Assembly (NCBI RefSeq): GCF_004803895.1
Contig: NZ_CP021978.1
Span: 6,944,001 to 7,008,000, forward strand
Direction: 5' to 3'
DNA: 64,000 nucleotides
Source: Streptomyces hawaiiensis
GTDB taxonomy: Bacteria; Actinomycetota; Actinomycetes; Streptomycetales; Streptomycetaceae
A model generated the notes under the pieces. The model ran no database searches and was not told the origin of the DNA. It saw nothing but the letters and a program-made list of their open reading frames with translations. Position numbers and translations under genes: made by a program. Of the stretch, positions 1 through 8,816 are shown in pieces (position 1 is the stretch's first letter; each line of letters begins with the position of its first letter).

Positions 1-979
1 CGGCCCGCATCACGTCCTCGAGGTCCGCCTCGTCCAGGGCGATGTCCGTCACCTCGAACCGCTCGATCACCGCCTTCAGCGCCTGGTGGACCGTGGGCGC
101 GGCGTCCCCGTCGGGGCCGAAGACGACCTGCGCGCCGGTGTGCCGCAGCAGGGCGGTGCCCGGCGGCGGCACGACCTCGGCGTGCGGATCGGCCAGCGTG
201 GCCCGCACCTGCCAGGTGGAGCCGAACTCGCGGCGGATCTCGTCGAGCGTGCCGTCCAGCATCAGCCGGCCGTGGTTGACCAGCACGACCCGCTCGGCGA
301 GCCGCTCGACCTCCGTCATGTCGTGCGTGGTCAGCAGCACCGTACGGCCACGCTGCTCCACCTGGTGCCGCAGGAACTCCCGCACCTGCTCCTTCACCAC
401 CACGTCCATGCCGATGGTCGGCTCGTCGAGGAACACCACCGGCGGGTCGTGCAGCAGTGCGGCGGCCAGATCGCTGCGCACCCGCTGGCCGAGCGAGAGG
501 TGGCGGACGCGGGTGTCCCAGAACGACGACAGCTCCAGGATGTCGTCGAACTCCTTCAGCCGGGCGGCGTGTTCGGCCTTCGGCACCTCGTAGATGTCCC
601 GCAGGATCGCGAACGACTCGCGCACCGGCAGGTCCCACCACAACTGGGTGCGCTGCCCGAACACGGCCCCGATGTTGCGGGCGTTGCGCTCCCGCTCCCG
701 GTACGGCACCACGCCCGCGACCCGGGCCTCGCCGGACGTGGGCGTGAGGATGCCGGTGAGGATCTTGATGGTGGTGGACTTGCCGGCGCCGTTCGGCCCG
801 AGCAGGGCGAGGAGTTCGCCCGCCGCCACGTCGAAGGTGATGTCGGAGACGGCGTGCTTGGCCACCCGCTCGGGGTTGACCAGGGACCGGACGGCGCCCG
901 CGAAGCCGGGGCGGCGGACGGTGGTGTGGAAGGTACGGGACAGTCCGCGAACCTCGATGGCGACACTCAACTGGTCCAC
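1..979 (-). CDS. ABC transporter ATP-binding protein (ABC-2 exporter type), 3' end outside window
   Basis: This is the ATPase subunit of an ABC-2 type exporter that powers efflux by an integral membrane partner, which should lie beyond the left edge. About 326 residues are visible. Walker A (GPNGAGKST) is near residues 61-69, the signature LSLGQR near 161-166, Walker B (VVFLDEP) near 181-187 and the switch histidine near 219. The long N-terminal lead-in before Walker A and the TIGMDV motif after Walker B fit the uncharacterised COG4586 branch rather than classical DrrA. The visible end (DLEDVMRA) resembles the last residues of such proteins, so only a few codons should be missing. GTG at 979 is preceded by AGAAAG; an in-frame TTG at 970 is an alternative. 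The substrate cannot be told. Confidence 0.9.
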   Translation of the reverse strand, partial: MDQLSVAIEVRGLSRTFHTTVRRPGFAGAVRSLVNPERVAKHAVSDITFDVAAGELLALLGPNGAGKSTTIKILTGILTPTSGEARVAGVVPYRERERNARNIGAVFGQRTQLWWDLPVRESFAILRDIYEVPKAEHAARLKEFDDILELSSFWDTRVRHLSLGQRVRSDLAAALLHDPPVVFLDEPTIGMDVVVKEQVREFLRHQVEQRGRTVLLTTHDMTEVERLAERVVLVNHGRLMLDGTLDEIRREFGSTWQVRATLADPHAEVVPPPGTALLRHTGAQVVFGPDGDAAPTVHQALKAVIERFEVTDIALDEADLEDVMRA

Positions 980-1005
980 CAACTTTCTTGCGGTTGAACG
1001 CAGTT

Positions 1006-1038
1006 GCGGCCGGTCGGCTGCGAGAGCCGACCGGCCGC
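1006..1038. terminator. strong stem-loop between beta-galactosidase and ABC genes
   Basis: A perfect 14-bp inverted repeat (1006-1019 with 1025-1038) closes on a 5-nt loop. It lies downstream of the minus-strand beta-galactosidase stop and upstream of the ABC ATPase start. It has no T-tract, as usual for Streptomyces terminators, and should separate the two transcripts. Confidence 0.75.
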
Positions 1039-1055
1039 GGATGACGCACCGACAC

Positions 1056-1093
1056 TGTCAAAATGTCGATCAATGGGTCAATCGATTAATCGA
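1056..1093 (-). promoter_or_regulatory. AT-rich spacer with palindrome, likely ABC gene control region
   Basis: This AT-rich island contains a perfect 12-bp palindrome (TCGATTAATCGA, 1082-1093) and repeated TTGAC/TTGAT words on the minus strand. It lies between the galactosidase stop codon and the stem-loop, upstream of the ABC ATPase. A promoter or operator is an inference; no convincing -10 box was found. Confidence 0.3.
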
Positions 1094-1097
1094 GTTC

Positions 1098-3971
1098 TTA
1101 CCTGGTGGTCGAGATGACGAACGAGAACTCCGCCGGCTCCGCCTTCAGGAAGTACCGCGGCAGCGGACCCGGGCCGCAGGACTGCGAGCCGATGCCGTGC
1201 AGACCGTGGTCGAGGTTGACCCACACCGTGTCGCCGGCCGTGAGGTCGCTGCGGTGCCGGGCCGCGTCGAGCTGCTCGGTCGTCCAGCGCCGCGCCGTGA
1301 ACCAGAACTCCGGGTCGCCCTCGATCCTGAGACCGCCGAGCTCCACCCACCGCACGTCGGCGCGGGCGCCGTTCTCCTGCGGACGGACGTACGGCGTTTG
1401 CAGCCCGTCCACCGTCGACTGCCAGCGGCCCACCATGGACGCCGTGCCGGTGTCCGGGTACGCCTCGCCGGGACCGCCGCCGAACCACTCCACCCGGTCC
1501 GCCTCCGGCAGCCCGAAGCGCACACCGAGCCGGGGCAACGGTACCGTCCAGTCGCCCTCCGGCATCACGGACACGGTCAGCCTCAGCCGCTCGCCGTCGG
1601 ACGTCCAGCGGTACACCGTGTCCAGGCCCACCTCGCGGGCGGCGGGCGCCACCCGGGTGTGGACCGTCAGCGCGTCGTCGCCGGCCTCGACCGAGACCAG
1701 GCGGTGCCGCATGCGGTGCAGGCCGAGCGTGCGCCAGAGCATCCCGTAGCGGGTGTCGGTCTGCCACTCGGCGCCGTCGTCGTTGTCGGTCGGCGCCCGC
1801 CACACGTCCAGCCGCGGCGCGGCGGTGACCTCCACCCCGTCGATCGAGAGCAGCGCACCGGTGCGGGCGTCGAACCGGGCCGGGCCGAGCGCGATCCGGC
1901 CGTCGTCGAGCACGGGCCGGTCGGTCGCGGGGAAGGACGGCAGCGGCCGCGCCCCCGCGGCGAACTGCCCCCAGGCCACGACGTGGTCCTTCGCGGCCCA
2001 CAGCGTGTCGCCGGCGAGCAGGGCCCGTACGGTCCACTGGCGTTCGCCGCCCCGGCCGTCCACGGGCGGCTCCGGGAGCTTCACCTCGGCGCTCTCACCG
2101 GGCGCCAGCGCCGGTACCGCGAGCGAACCCGACTCGACGGTCTCGCCGTCCACCTGGCACGACCACTCGAAGGCCAGCGCGGACAGGTCGGCGAAGTCCT
2201 GCTTGTTGGTGATCCGCACGATGCCGTTGGCACCGTCGCCCTCGATGTGGACGGGCTCGATGACCTTCTTGTACTCGATCAGGCCCGGCGACGGCGTCCG
2301 GTCCGGGAAGACCAGCCCGTCGCACACGAAGTTGCCGTCGTGCAGCTCCTCGCCGAAGTCACCGCCGTAGGCATAGCCCAGCTCGGCGTGCTTGACGCCG
2401 TGGTCGATCCACTCCCAGATGAACCCGCCCTGGAGCCGGTCGTACTTCTCGAACAGCTCCTGGTAGTCGGCGAGCCCGCCGGGGCCGTTGCCCATGGCGT
2501 GCGCGTACTCGCACTGGATGAACGGCAGCTCGCGGCGCTTGCGGGTGCCGCCGTCGAGCTGCTGCCCGATCTTGTCGACCTCCTCGTGGAAGGCGTACAT
2601 CCGCGAGTACACGTCCGTGTCGCGGCAGTTCCAGTCGCCCTCGTAGTGCACCAGCCGCTCGGGGTCGCGGTCGTGGATCCACTCGGCCATGGCGGTGAGC
2701 CCGCGGCCGGTGCCGGCCTCGTTGCCCAGCGACCAGAACACGACCGACGGGTGGTTCTTGTCCCGCTCGACCATGCGCGCGGCGCGGTCCAGCAGGGCCG
2801 GGGTCCAGCGGTCGTCGTCGACCGGGTTGTCCCGCCAGTCCTGCTCGGTGAAGCCGTGGGTCTCCAGGTCGCACTCGTCGATGACCCACAGGCCGTACTC
2901 GTCGCACAGGTCCAGGAAGGCCGGGTGCGGCGGGTAGTGCGAGGTGCGCACGGCGTTGAGGTTGTGCCGCTTCATCAGCAGCACGTCCTCGCGCATGGTC
3001 TCCAGGTCGAGCGCGCGGCCCTTCTCGGGGTGCCACTCGTGCCGGTTGACGCCCTTGAAGAGGATCGCCTTGCCGTTGACCTTGATGAGCCCGTCCTCGA
3101 GGGCGACCGTACGGAAACCGATCCGCAGCGGCACCCGCTCCCCGTCCGTGGCCAGCACACCGTCGTAGAGCTTCGGCGTCTCGGCGGTCCACGGCTCGAC
3201 CGCGACCGTCACGGGCTCGCCGGTGGCGACATCGATGTCCAGGGCCGGCACGGTCACCCGCCCGTCGACGTCGGAGTCGACGCGCAGGGTGCCCTCGCCG
3301 GTGGTGTGGTCGTAGGAGGCGTGCACGAAGAAGTCGGCGACGCTGCCCGCCGGGCGGTGCAGCAGTGTCACGTCACGGAAGATGCCCGGCAGCCACCACT
3401 GGTCCTGGTCCTCCAGGTACGACCCCGCCGACCACTGGTGCACGCGCACGGCGAGCACGTTGCCGCCCGGCTTCAGCAGCTCACCGACCGTGAACTCGTG
3501 CGGCAGCCGGGAGCCCTTGAACTCGCCGAGCTCGGTGCCGTTCAGCCAGATGCGGGCGCAGGACTCGACACCGTCGAAGCGCAGCACCGCCCCGCCGTCC
3601 GACGGCCAGTCGGACGGCAGGTCGAAGACACGCAGATGGTCGCCGGTCGGGTTCTCCGTCGGGACGTACGGCGGGTCCACCGGGAAGGGGTAGAGGTGGT
3701 TGGTGTAGATGGGGGAGCCGAACGCCCCGTCGCCCTGGAGGACCCAGTGCCCGGGGACCGTGACCTCGGCCCAGTTCCCGGCGTCGTAGCCCTCCTCGGC
3801 GAACGAGTCGTCCTCGGCGCCGGCGGTGGCCGACAGCCGGAAGCGCCAGCTGCCGTTCAGCGACAGGGACCGCGCGTCCGAGGACGCGTACCAGGCGCGG
3901 GGCGGCAGGGCACCGCTGCCCGGGGAGACGTCCTCGACGTAGTCGACGGATGGGGTCGTGCGGAAAGACAT
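1098..3971 (-). CDS. beta-galactosidase, glycoside hydrolase family 2
   Basis: This GH2 enzyme hydrolyses terminal beta-galactosides and is predicted to be cytoplasmic, since no signal peptide is seen. It has 957 residues and the LacZ layout: sugar-binding jelly roll (about 40-220), immunoglobulin-like domain, TIM barrel (about 290-590) and C-terminal Bgal_small_N-type domain. Catalytic residues are visible: acid/base Glu418 in WSLGNEAG and nucleophile Glu488 in QCEYAHAMGN. The NRHEWHP and SHYPPHP loops are also typical. It starts 13 bp after the permease stop and closes an operon with a binding protein and two permeases, so it probably acts on the sugar they import. Total length is close to E. 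coli LacZ (about 1020). The exact glycoside is not proven. Confidence 0.95.
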   Translation of the reverse strand: MSFRTTPSVDYVEDVSPGSGALPPRAWYASSDARSLSLNGSWRFRLSATAGAEDDSFAEEGYDAGNWAEVTVPGHWVLQGDGAFGSPIYTNHLYPFPVDPPYVPTENPTGDHLRVFDLPSDWPSDGGAVLRFDGVESCARIWLNGTELGEFKGSRLPHEFTVGELLKPGGNVLAVRVHQWSAGSYLEDQDQWWLPGIFRDVTLLHRPAGSVADFFVHASYDHTTGEGTLRVDSDVDGRVTVPALDIDVATGEPVTVAVEPWTAETPKLYDGVLATDGERVPLRIGFRTVALEDGLIKVNGKAILFKGVNRHEWHPEKGRALDLETMREDVLLMKRHNLNAVRTSHYPPHPAFLDLCDEYGLWVIDECDLETHGFTEQDWRDNPVDDDRWTPALLDRAARMVERDKNHPSVVFWSLGNEAGTGRGLTAMAEWIHDRDPERLVHYEGDWNCRDTDVYSRMYAFHEEVDKIGQQLDGGTRKRRELPFIQCEYAHAMGNGPGGLADYQELFEKYDRLQGGFIWEWIDHGVKHAELGYAYGGDFGEELHDGNFVCDGLVFPDRTPSPGLIEYKKVIEPVHIEGDGANGIVRITNKQDFADLSALAFEWSCQVDGETVESGSLAVPALAPGESAEVKLPEPPVDGRGGERQWTVRALLAGDTLWAAKDHVVAWGQFAAGARPLPSFPATDRPVLDDGRIALGPARFDARTGALLSIDGVEVTAAPRLDVWRAPTDNDDGAEWQTDTRYGMLWRTLGLHRMRHRLVSVEAGDDALTVHTRVAPAAREVGLDTVYRWTSDGERLRLTVSVMPEGDWTVPLPRLGVRFGLPEADRVEWFGGGPGEAYPDTGTASMVGRWQSTVDGLQTPYVRPQENGARADVRWVELGGLRIEGDPEFWFTARRWTTEQLDAARHRSDLTAGDTVWVNLDHGLHGIGSQSCGPGPLPRYFLKAEPAEFSFVISTTR

Positions 3972-3983
3972 CGGTCTCCTAGC

Positions 3984-4865
3984 TCAGCCCTTGATGCCGG
4001 TCTGTGCGATCCCCTGCACCAGCCAGCGCTGGAGGAAGAGGAAGACGAAGATCAGGGGCAGGATCGAGATGGCGGTGGCCATGAAGATCAGGTGGTAGTT
4101 GACGGTCTGGTTCGTCATATACGACGACAGCGCCACCTGGACTGTCCAGGCACTCGGATCCTGTCCGATGACCAGGGGCCACAGGAAGGCGTTCCAGCCG
4201 TTGATGAAGGTGATCGTGGCGATGGCCGCGAAGAAGTTCAGCGAGTTCGGCACGACGACACGCCAGTAGGCGCCCCAGTAGCCGAGCCCGTCCACGCGCG
4301 CCGCCTCCTCGAGCTCCTTGGGGAACCCCAGGAAGTACTGCCGGAACAGGAAGCACGTGAAACCACTGAAGAGGCCCGGGATGATGAGACCCCGGTAACT
4401 GTCCACCCAGCCGAGGGACGAGACCAGAACGAAGCTCGGTACGAAGGTGACCGCCGTGGGAACCATCAGGGTCACCAGAACGGCGTAGAACACCTTGTTG
4501 GCGTGCTTGTACGGGATCCGGGCGAGTCCGTATCCGGCCATCGAGCAGATCAGCAGGATGCCGGAGGTGTGCAGGACGGCCACGACCACGGAGTTCCACA
4601 GGGCCCGTGCGAAGTCGACGGTGACGTCGTTGAACGGCTCGCTGAAGTTGCTCCACTGGATGGAGGTGGGGAACCACTTCCACTCCTCGCCCGTGATCTC
4701 CGGGTCCGTCATCACCGCGTTGCGGATGATCAGGTAGAACGGGACGAGGAAGAGGAGGCCCGCGACGCCGGTCGCGAGGTACAGGCCGGTGTTGCCGATG
4801 ACGCCGCCGCGCTTGGGCTTGGCCGGCTTGGCGGTCTTCCTGACGTCGGGTGCTGTGGTGGTCAC
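3984..4865 (-). CDS. carbohydrate ABC transporter permease (MalG-type)
   Basis: This is an inner-membrane permease of a CUT1-type sugar importer, 293 residues, with a basic Lys/Arg-rich cytoplasmic N-terminus followed by six predicted membrane segments. The EAA loop that docks the ATPase is seen near residues 186-205 (EEAARVDGLGYWGAY). It starts with GTG that overlaps the upstream permease stop in a GTGA junction, showing translational coupling. As in most Streptomyces sugar importers no ATPase gene is in the operon; a shared MsiK-type ATPase elsewhere is expected from family knowledge. The substrate is inferred to be a beta-galactoside from the downstream enzyme. Confidence 0.94.
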   Translation of the reverse strand: MTTTAPDVRKTAKPAKPKRGGVIGNTGLYLATGVAGLLFLVPFYLIIRNAVMTDPEITGEEWKWFPTSIQWSNFSEPFNDVTVDFARALWNSVVVAVLHTSGILLICSMAGYGLARIPYKHANKVFYAVLVTLMVPTAVTFVPSFVLVSSLGWVDSYRGLIIPGLFSGFTCFLFRQYFLGFPKELEEAARVDGLGYWGAYWRVVVPNSLNFFAAIATITFINGWNAFLWPLVIGQDPSAWTVQVALSSYMTNQTVNYHLIFMATAISILPLIFVFLFLQRWLVQGIAQTGIKG

Positions 4866-5827
4866 TTGTTCTCCTCACCCCGTCCAAAGCCCATGATCTT
4901 GCCCTGGAGCAGGGTCACCAGGCAGATGAGCACGGTCAGGACGACCGCGCCCGCGCTGCCCGCGCCGTAGTTCTGGTTCTCGCCGAGGGCCATCTTGTAC
5001 AGCTCGACCAGCGGGGGCTGGCCCCAGGTGGCCTTGCCGAGGAGGTTGAAGAACTCGTCGAAGGCCTGGTAGGCGGCGACCAGCAGGAGCAGGATGACCG
5101 CGGTGGACGTGGCGCGCAGCTGCGGCAGCGTGATGTGCCGGAAGGTCTGCCAGCCCGGCTTGGCACCGTCGAGGGAGGCGGCCTCGTACAACTCCCGCGG
5201 GATGTTCTGCAGCGCCGCGAGGAACAGGATCATGTAGAAGCCCGACTGCAGCCAGAGGCGGACGGTCACGATGACCAGCCAGTACCAGGGCGGGTCGGGG
5301 TTGGCCAGCCAGGCGACGTTGTCGATGCCGAACCAGCCGATGACGGTGTTGGCCAGGCCGAAGCGGACGCCGTTGAAGATGGACATCTTCCAGATCAGCG
5401 CGGCGGCGACATAGCTGACCGCGGTGGGCAGGAAGAACACCGACCGGAAGAACGCCCGCATGAACCGCAGCCGGTTCACCAGCAGGGCGAGTCCCAGCGA
5501 CATGGCCCAGGTGGCGGGCACGATGAACGCGGCGAACACGGTGAACGTGACCAGCGAGTTCAGGAAGTCCTCGTCCGTGAGGACCTGCCGGTAGTTCTCG
5601 AAGCCGACGAACTCGCTCGGCGTGACGGTGAAACGTGCCTCGAAGAAGCTGAGCCAGATGCTCCAGCCGATCGGCACGAAGACGAAGATCACCAGGCCGA
5701 TGAGGAACGGGCCGGTGAAGAGCCAGAAGTTGAAGGTGCTGCTCGCCCGCAGGCCCCGCCGCGGCCGAGGCTTGGAGACCTTGGCCGGGGCGGGCTGGGC
5801 GACCCCGCGCGTGGTGGTGGTCGACAT
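4862..5827 (-). CDS. carbohydrate ABC transporter permease (MalF-type)
   Basis: This is the second permease of the CUT1 importer, 321 residues. A basic Pro/Lys/Arg-rich N-terminus of about 30 residues precedes six predicted helices starting at the FWLFTGPFLIGLVIF segment. The EAA loop is PRELYEAASLDGAKPGWQTF. ATG at 5827 was chosen because it gives normal family length; the open frame upstream is an overlap with the binding-protein gene in another frame. It lies 20 bp after the binding-protein stop and overlaps the next permease by 4 bp. It forms a heterodimer with the MalG-type partner. Confidence 0.94.
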   Translation of the reverse strand: MSTTTTRGVAQPAPAKVSKPRPRRGLRASSTFNFWLFTGPFLIGLVIFVFVPIGWSIWLSFFEARFTVTPSEFVGFENYRQVLTDEDFLNSLVTFTVFAAFIVPATWAMSLGLALLVNRLRFMRAFFRSVFFLPTAVSYVAAALIWKMSIFNGVRFGLANTVIGWFGIDNVAWLANPDPPWYWLVIVTVRLWLQSGFYMILFLAALQNIPRELYEAASLDGAKPGWQTFRHITLPQLRATSTAVILLLLVAAYQAFDEFFNLLGKATWGQPPLVELYKMALGENQNYGAGSAGAVVLTVLICLVTLLQGKIMGFGRGEENK

Positions 5828-5847
5828 GTCGAGATCCGTCCGGTGGT

Positions 5848-7110
5848 CTATCCGAAGAGCTTCTTGAGTTCGGCGTTGACCTTCTTCTCGCACGCGGCGA
5901 GCTGGGCCTTCGGGTCTCCGTCCTTGCGGACGGCGTTGGCCATCACGTCGTTGAACGCGGCGATCATGGCCTGCGTCCAGCCGATGTTGTCGAAGTGGCC
6001 GAACTCGTTGAAGAGCTTCACGCCCTCGGCCGGCAGACCGGACTTCAGCTTGGTCGCGGACTCGGCGAGCGAGGTGCGCGGCGGGATGTGGAAGCCGTAG
6101 GAGGTGGCGAAGTCCTCCTGGTACTTCTTCTGGTCGATCCACAGCCACTTGACGTATTCCTTGGCCGCCTCGACGTTCTTGCCCTTGGCGTTGACGAACA
6201 TCGACCAGCCGCCGTTGTAGACCGACTGCTTGCCGGCCGAGCCGATCTTCGGGAAGGGGAAGATGCCGATGTCGTCGCCGAGCGCCTTCTGCATGGCCGG
6301 CATGGCCCACATGCCGCACCACTGGATCGCGGTGAGGCCCTGGATGAAGGCCGACGGGTCCCAGGAGTCGGCGGGGGCGTCGAGGAGCAGGTTGCCGCTG
6401 GTGAACAGGCCGCGCAGCTGCTTGAGACCTTCGGCGACGGCGTCGGTGTTGAAGGCGGGCTTGTTGTCCGCGGTGAGGGTGTCGGCGCCGGCCGACCAGA
6501 TGAGCGGGTTCTGCACAGAGGTCAGGTCGTTGCCGAGGAAGATGCCCTTGACCTTGCTGGTGGTCAGCTTGTCGGCGGCCTCGATCAGTTCATCCAGCGT
6601 GGTCGGAACCTCGACCCCGGCCTTCTTGAACAGCGACGGCCGGTAGAAGAGGAACTGCGGGTCGTCGATCATCCGGACGCCGTATATCTTGCCGTCGACC
6701 GTGTGCGACTTGATGTCGGCCTGGTTGAAGTCGTCCTTGACCGGCTCGATGATGTCGGTCAGGTCGGCCACCTGGCCGCTCTTGATGAGCTGGATCTGCG
6801 GGTGGAACTCGAAGACGTCCGGCGCGTTCTTGGTGAGCAGCGCGGCGAAGAGCTTCTGCTCGTAGTTGTTGCCGGTGATCCACTGCGTGGCGACGTTGGC
6901 GTCCTTGTACGCCTTCGCGTAGCGCTTGACGGCCTGCTCGACGCCGGCCTCGCCGTACGCGTGGAAGTACTGGACGAGGGCGTCGCCCGACCCGCCGCCG
7001 CTCCGTCCGGTGTTGCCGCCGCACGCGGCCAGTCCGCCCGCGGCGGCCAGGCCCATCGCGGCCCGCAGTACGTTTCGGCGGTCCCAGTTCATGTTGCTCG
7101 ATGCCGACAT
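5848..7110 (-). CDS. sugar ABC transporter substrate-binding lipoprotein
   Basis: This extracellular solute-binding protein family 1 member (420 residues) captures the sugar for the two downstream permeases. The N-terminus carries twin arginines in DRRNVLRAA (residues 10-18), a short hydrophobic stretch and the lipobox LAAC with the lipidated Cys at residue 30, so Tat export and lipoprotein anchoring are likely. AAGGA lies just before ATG 7110, which supports this start over an internal ATG six codons later. The gene is the first of the binding protein-permease-permease-galactosidase operon. Sugar specificity is inferred only from the galactosidase. Confidence 0.94.
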   Translation of the reverse strand: MSASSNMNWDRRNVLRAAMGLAAAGGLAACGGNTGRSGGGSGDALVQYFHAYGEAGVEQAVKRYAKAYKDANVATQWITGNNYEQKLFAALLTKNAPDVFEFHPQIQLIKSGQVADLTDIIEPVKDDFNQADIKSHTVDGKIYGVRMIDDPQFLFYRPSLFKKAGVEVPTTLDELIEAADKLTTSKVKGIFLGNDLTSVQNPLIWSAGADTLTADNKPAFNTDAVAEGLKQLRGLFTSGNLLLDAPADSWDPSAFIQGLTAIQWCGMWAMPAMQKALGDDIGIFPFPKIGSAGKQSVYNGGWSMFVNAKGKNVEAAKEYVKWLWIDQKKYQEDFATSYGFHIPPRTSLAESATKLKSGLPAEGVKLFNEFGHFDNIGWTQAMIAAFNDVMANAVRKDGDPKAQLAACEKKVNAELKKLFG

Positions 7111-7330
7111 GCTGACGTCCTTGTCTCGAGTGCGGCTGCGGCTCTGCGGCTCACTGCCTGATGGCTCACGGCCCGAAGGCTCGCGCCAGATGGCTCAAAG
7201 AGAGGTGCGGTGCGGGACGCTAGAGCTTCGGCTAAGGCTTCGGCAAGGGGTTGGACGAAGTCTGTGCGAAGCGTTGTGTCCGGTTCGTGATTTCGAACGC
7301 GCGGGGGGAGCGGAGGAGTTGGTTCCGCCG
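7111..7330 (-). promoter_or_regulatory. control region of the galactosidase-transport operon
   Basis: The 220-bp gap between the ROK repressor stop and the binding-protein start holds two operator-like signals. One is a tandem direct repeat with 12-bp period (GCTTCGGCTAAG, 7225-7236, then GCTTCGGCAAGG, 7237-7248). The other is the inverted repeat GTTCG-N6-CGAAC at 7283-7298. Closer to the gene an 8-bp word ATGGCTCA occurs at 7161 and 7190. The neighbouring ROK protein is the natural candidate to bind here; which repeat it binds is unknown. Confidence 0.5.
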
Positions 7331-8578
7331 CTACGAAGGTGGGGTGGTGGTACGGCTCCTCACGGGGGCGGTGCGTTTGCCGTTCTTCTGCCCGACGGCC
7401 TGGAGCGCGCCCTCGAGCGCGAACGTCGCCGCGCCCAGGCACACCGGGTCGGTGGGGATCGGGGAGAGGACGACTTCGGTGGCGGCCAGGGGCCGTGGCA
7501 GCGCGTGCCGGGTCACGGCCTCGCGCACCTCGTGCAGCAGCGGCTCGCCCAGGGTGCGGGCGACCCAGCTGCTCAGCACGACGATCTCGGGGTTGAACAG
7601 GTTGACCAGGTCCGCGACACCGGCGCCCAGATAGCGCGCGGTGTCGTGGACGACCCGGCGCGCCACGGGGTCGTCCGCCGCGACCCCGCGGGCCAGGGCG
7701 TCGATGGTCGCCGTCTGGTCCTCGGGGTGCAACAGCGTGCTGTCGGGGCTGAGTTCGCGCAGGTTCAGCATGATGCCGCGGGCGCCGACGTACGTCTCCA
7801 CGCAGCCGTGGTTGCCGCAGCGGCACAGGCGTCCGTCCAGCACCATCGTGGTGTGGCCCCACTCACCGGCGCTGTTGCTGACCCCGCGGTGCAGGCCGCC
7901 GCCCAGGACGAGCCCGGCGCCCACGCCGGTGCCGAGGTTGACCACCACGGCGTTCCCGCGCCCGCGCGCCGCCCCGAACCACAGCTCGGCGACCGCGCTG
8001 GCGCGCAGCGGGTTGTCCAGGTACAGGGGGTAGGCGATGTGCTCGGTGAGCAGGTCCAGCAGTGGTACGTCGTGCCAGTCCCAGTTGGGCGCGTACTCCG
8101 AGATGCCGGTCGCGCGGTCCACCTGCCCCGGCACGCTCACGCCGACGCCGAGCACCCGTGCGCCCTCGATGCCGGCCTGCATGACCACCGAGCCGACGGC
8201 GGTGGCCACGTGGGCCACCACCTGCTCGGGCAGGCTCTCGCTGGGCCGGACGTCCTCCTCGGCGCGGGCGAGCACGTTCAACCCGAGGTCGAAGAGCTCG
8301 ACATGCACGTACGTCTCGGCGATGTCCACGCCGATCAGCGCGCCGCCCGAGGAGTTGACCGCGACCAGGCCCCGGGGGCGCCCGCCCGCCGAGTCCTCGA
8401 AGCCGACCTCGGTGATCATGCGGAGGTCGAGCAGCTCACCTACGAGGGTGGCGACCGTCGCGAGGCTGAGGCCTGTGGCCGCTGCCAGCTCCTGCCGGGA
8501 GGTGGGTGACTCCGCGATGATCTGGCGCAGCACCTCGTATCGGTTCGCGGTGCGGATGTCGCGTGATGTGCGCTTCAC
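7331..8578 (-). CDS. ROK family transcriptional repressor
   Basis: This is a sugar-responsive repressor of the ROK class, about 415 residues. An N-terminal winged helix (RTANRYEVLRQII onward) is followed by a ROK sugar-kinase-like fold: GVDIAETYVHV near the start, NLGTGVGAGLVLGGG in the middle and the zinc motif CxCGxxGCxE (CRCGNHGCVE). It lies directly upstream of the sugar import/galactosidase operon in the same direction and most likely controls it. Start is uncertain: GTG 8578 gives the usual N-terminus (VKRTSRDIRTANR) with a GGGG word 7 nt upstream; an in-frame GTG at 8629 would add 17 residues but has no RBS. Confidence 0.92.
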   Translation of the reverse strand: MKRTSRDIRTANRYEVLRQIIAESPTSRQELAAATGLSLATVATLVGELLDLRMITEVGFEDSAGGRPRGLVAVNSSGGALIGVDIAETYVHVELFDLGLNVLARAEEDVRPSESLPEQVVAHVATAVGSVVMQAGIEGARVLGVGVSVPGQVDRATGISEYAPNWDWHDVPLLDLLTEHIAYPLYLDNPLRASAVAELWFGAARGRGNAVVVNLGTGVGAGLVLGGGLHRGVSNSAGEWGHTTMVLDGRLCRCGNHGCVETYVGARGIMLNLRELSPDSTLLHPEDQTATIDALARGVAADDPVARRVVHDTARYLGAGVADLVNLFNPEIVVLSSWVARTLGEPLLHEVREAVTRHALPRPLAATEVVLSPIPTDPVCLGAATFALEGALQAVGQKNGKRTAPVRSRTTTPPS

Positions 8579-8687
8579 CGGGGTGCCCCATTCCTTCCCA
8601 GACCGGCCGGGCCGGGTCGACGTCGGCACCGGCGCGGCGCAAGGCTATGGGCTGCCGGGGACTTTCGACAAGGGGTTTGGAAAGGGG

Positions 8688-8697
8688 CTTTATAAAG
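8688..8697 (-). promoter_or_regulatory. AT-rich palindrome upstream of the ROK gene
   Basis: CTTTATAAAG is a perfect 10-bp palindrome in otherwise GC-rich DNA, about 110 bp upstream of the ROK start. Nearby CTTT and AAAG words (8662-8685) form a looser inverted pair. It could be an autoregulatory operator or contain a -10 box on the minus strand; no matching -35 was found. Confidence 0.3.
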
Positions 8698-8816
8698 TGC
8701 TCGTCCGGTGCGGACCGGAGGTGGCCGACCGTGGCCTGCCCATGATGCCTCAGAGGGGTGCGGGTGCGGGGTCGGATGGGGGGTGCGGTGATCGTGGCGG
8801 CGTCGGACCGGGTGGG

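Noticed and set aside
594..4970. 1458-codon plus-strand open frame
   Set aside because: It is antisense to the beta-galactosidase and permease genes, has no domain-like sequence, and arises from codon bias of high-GC genes.
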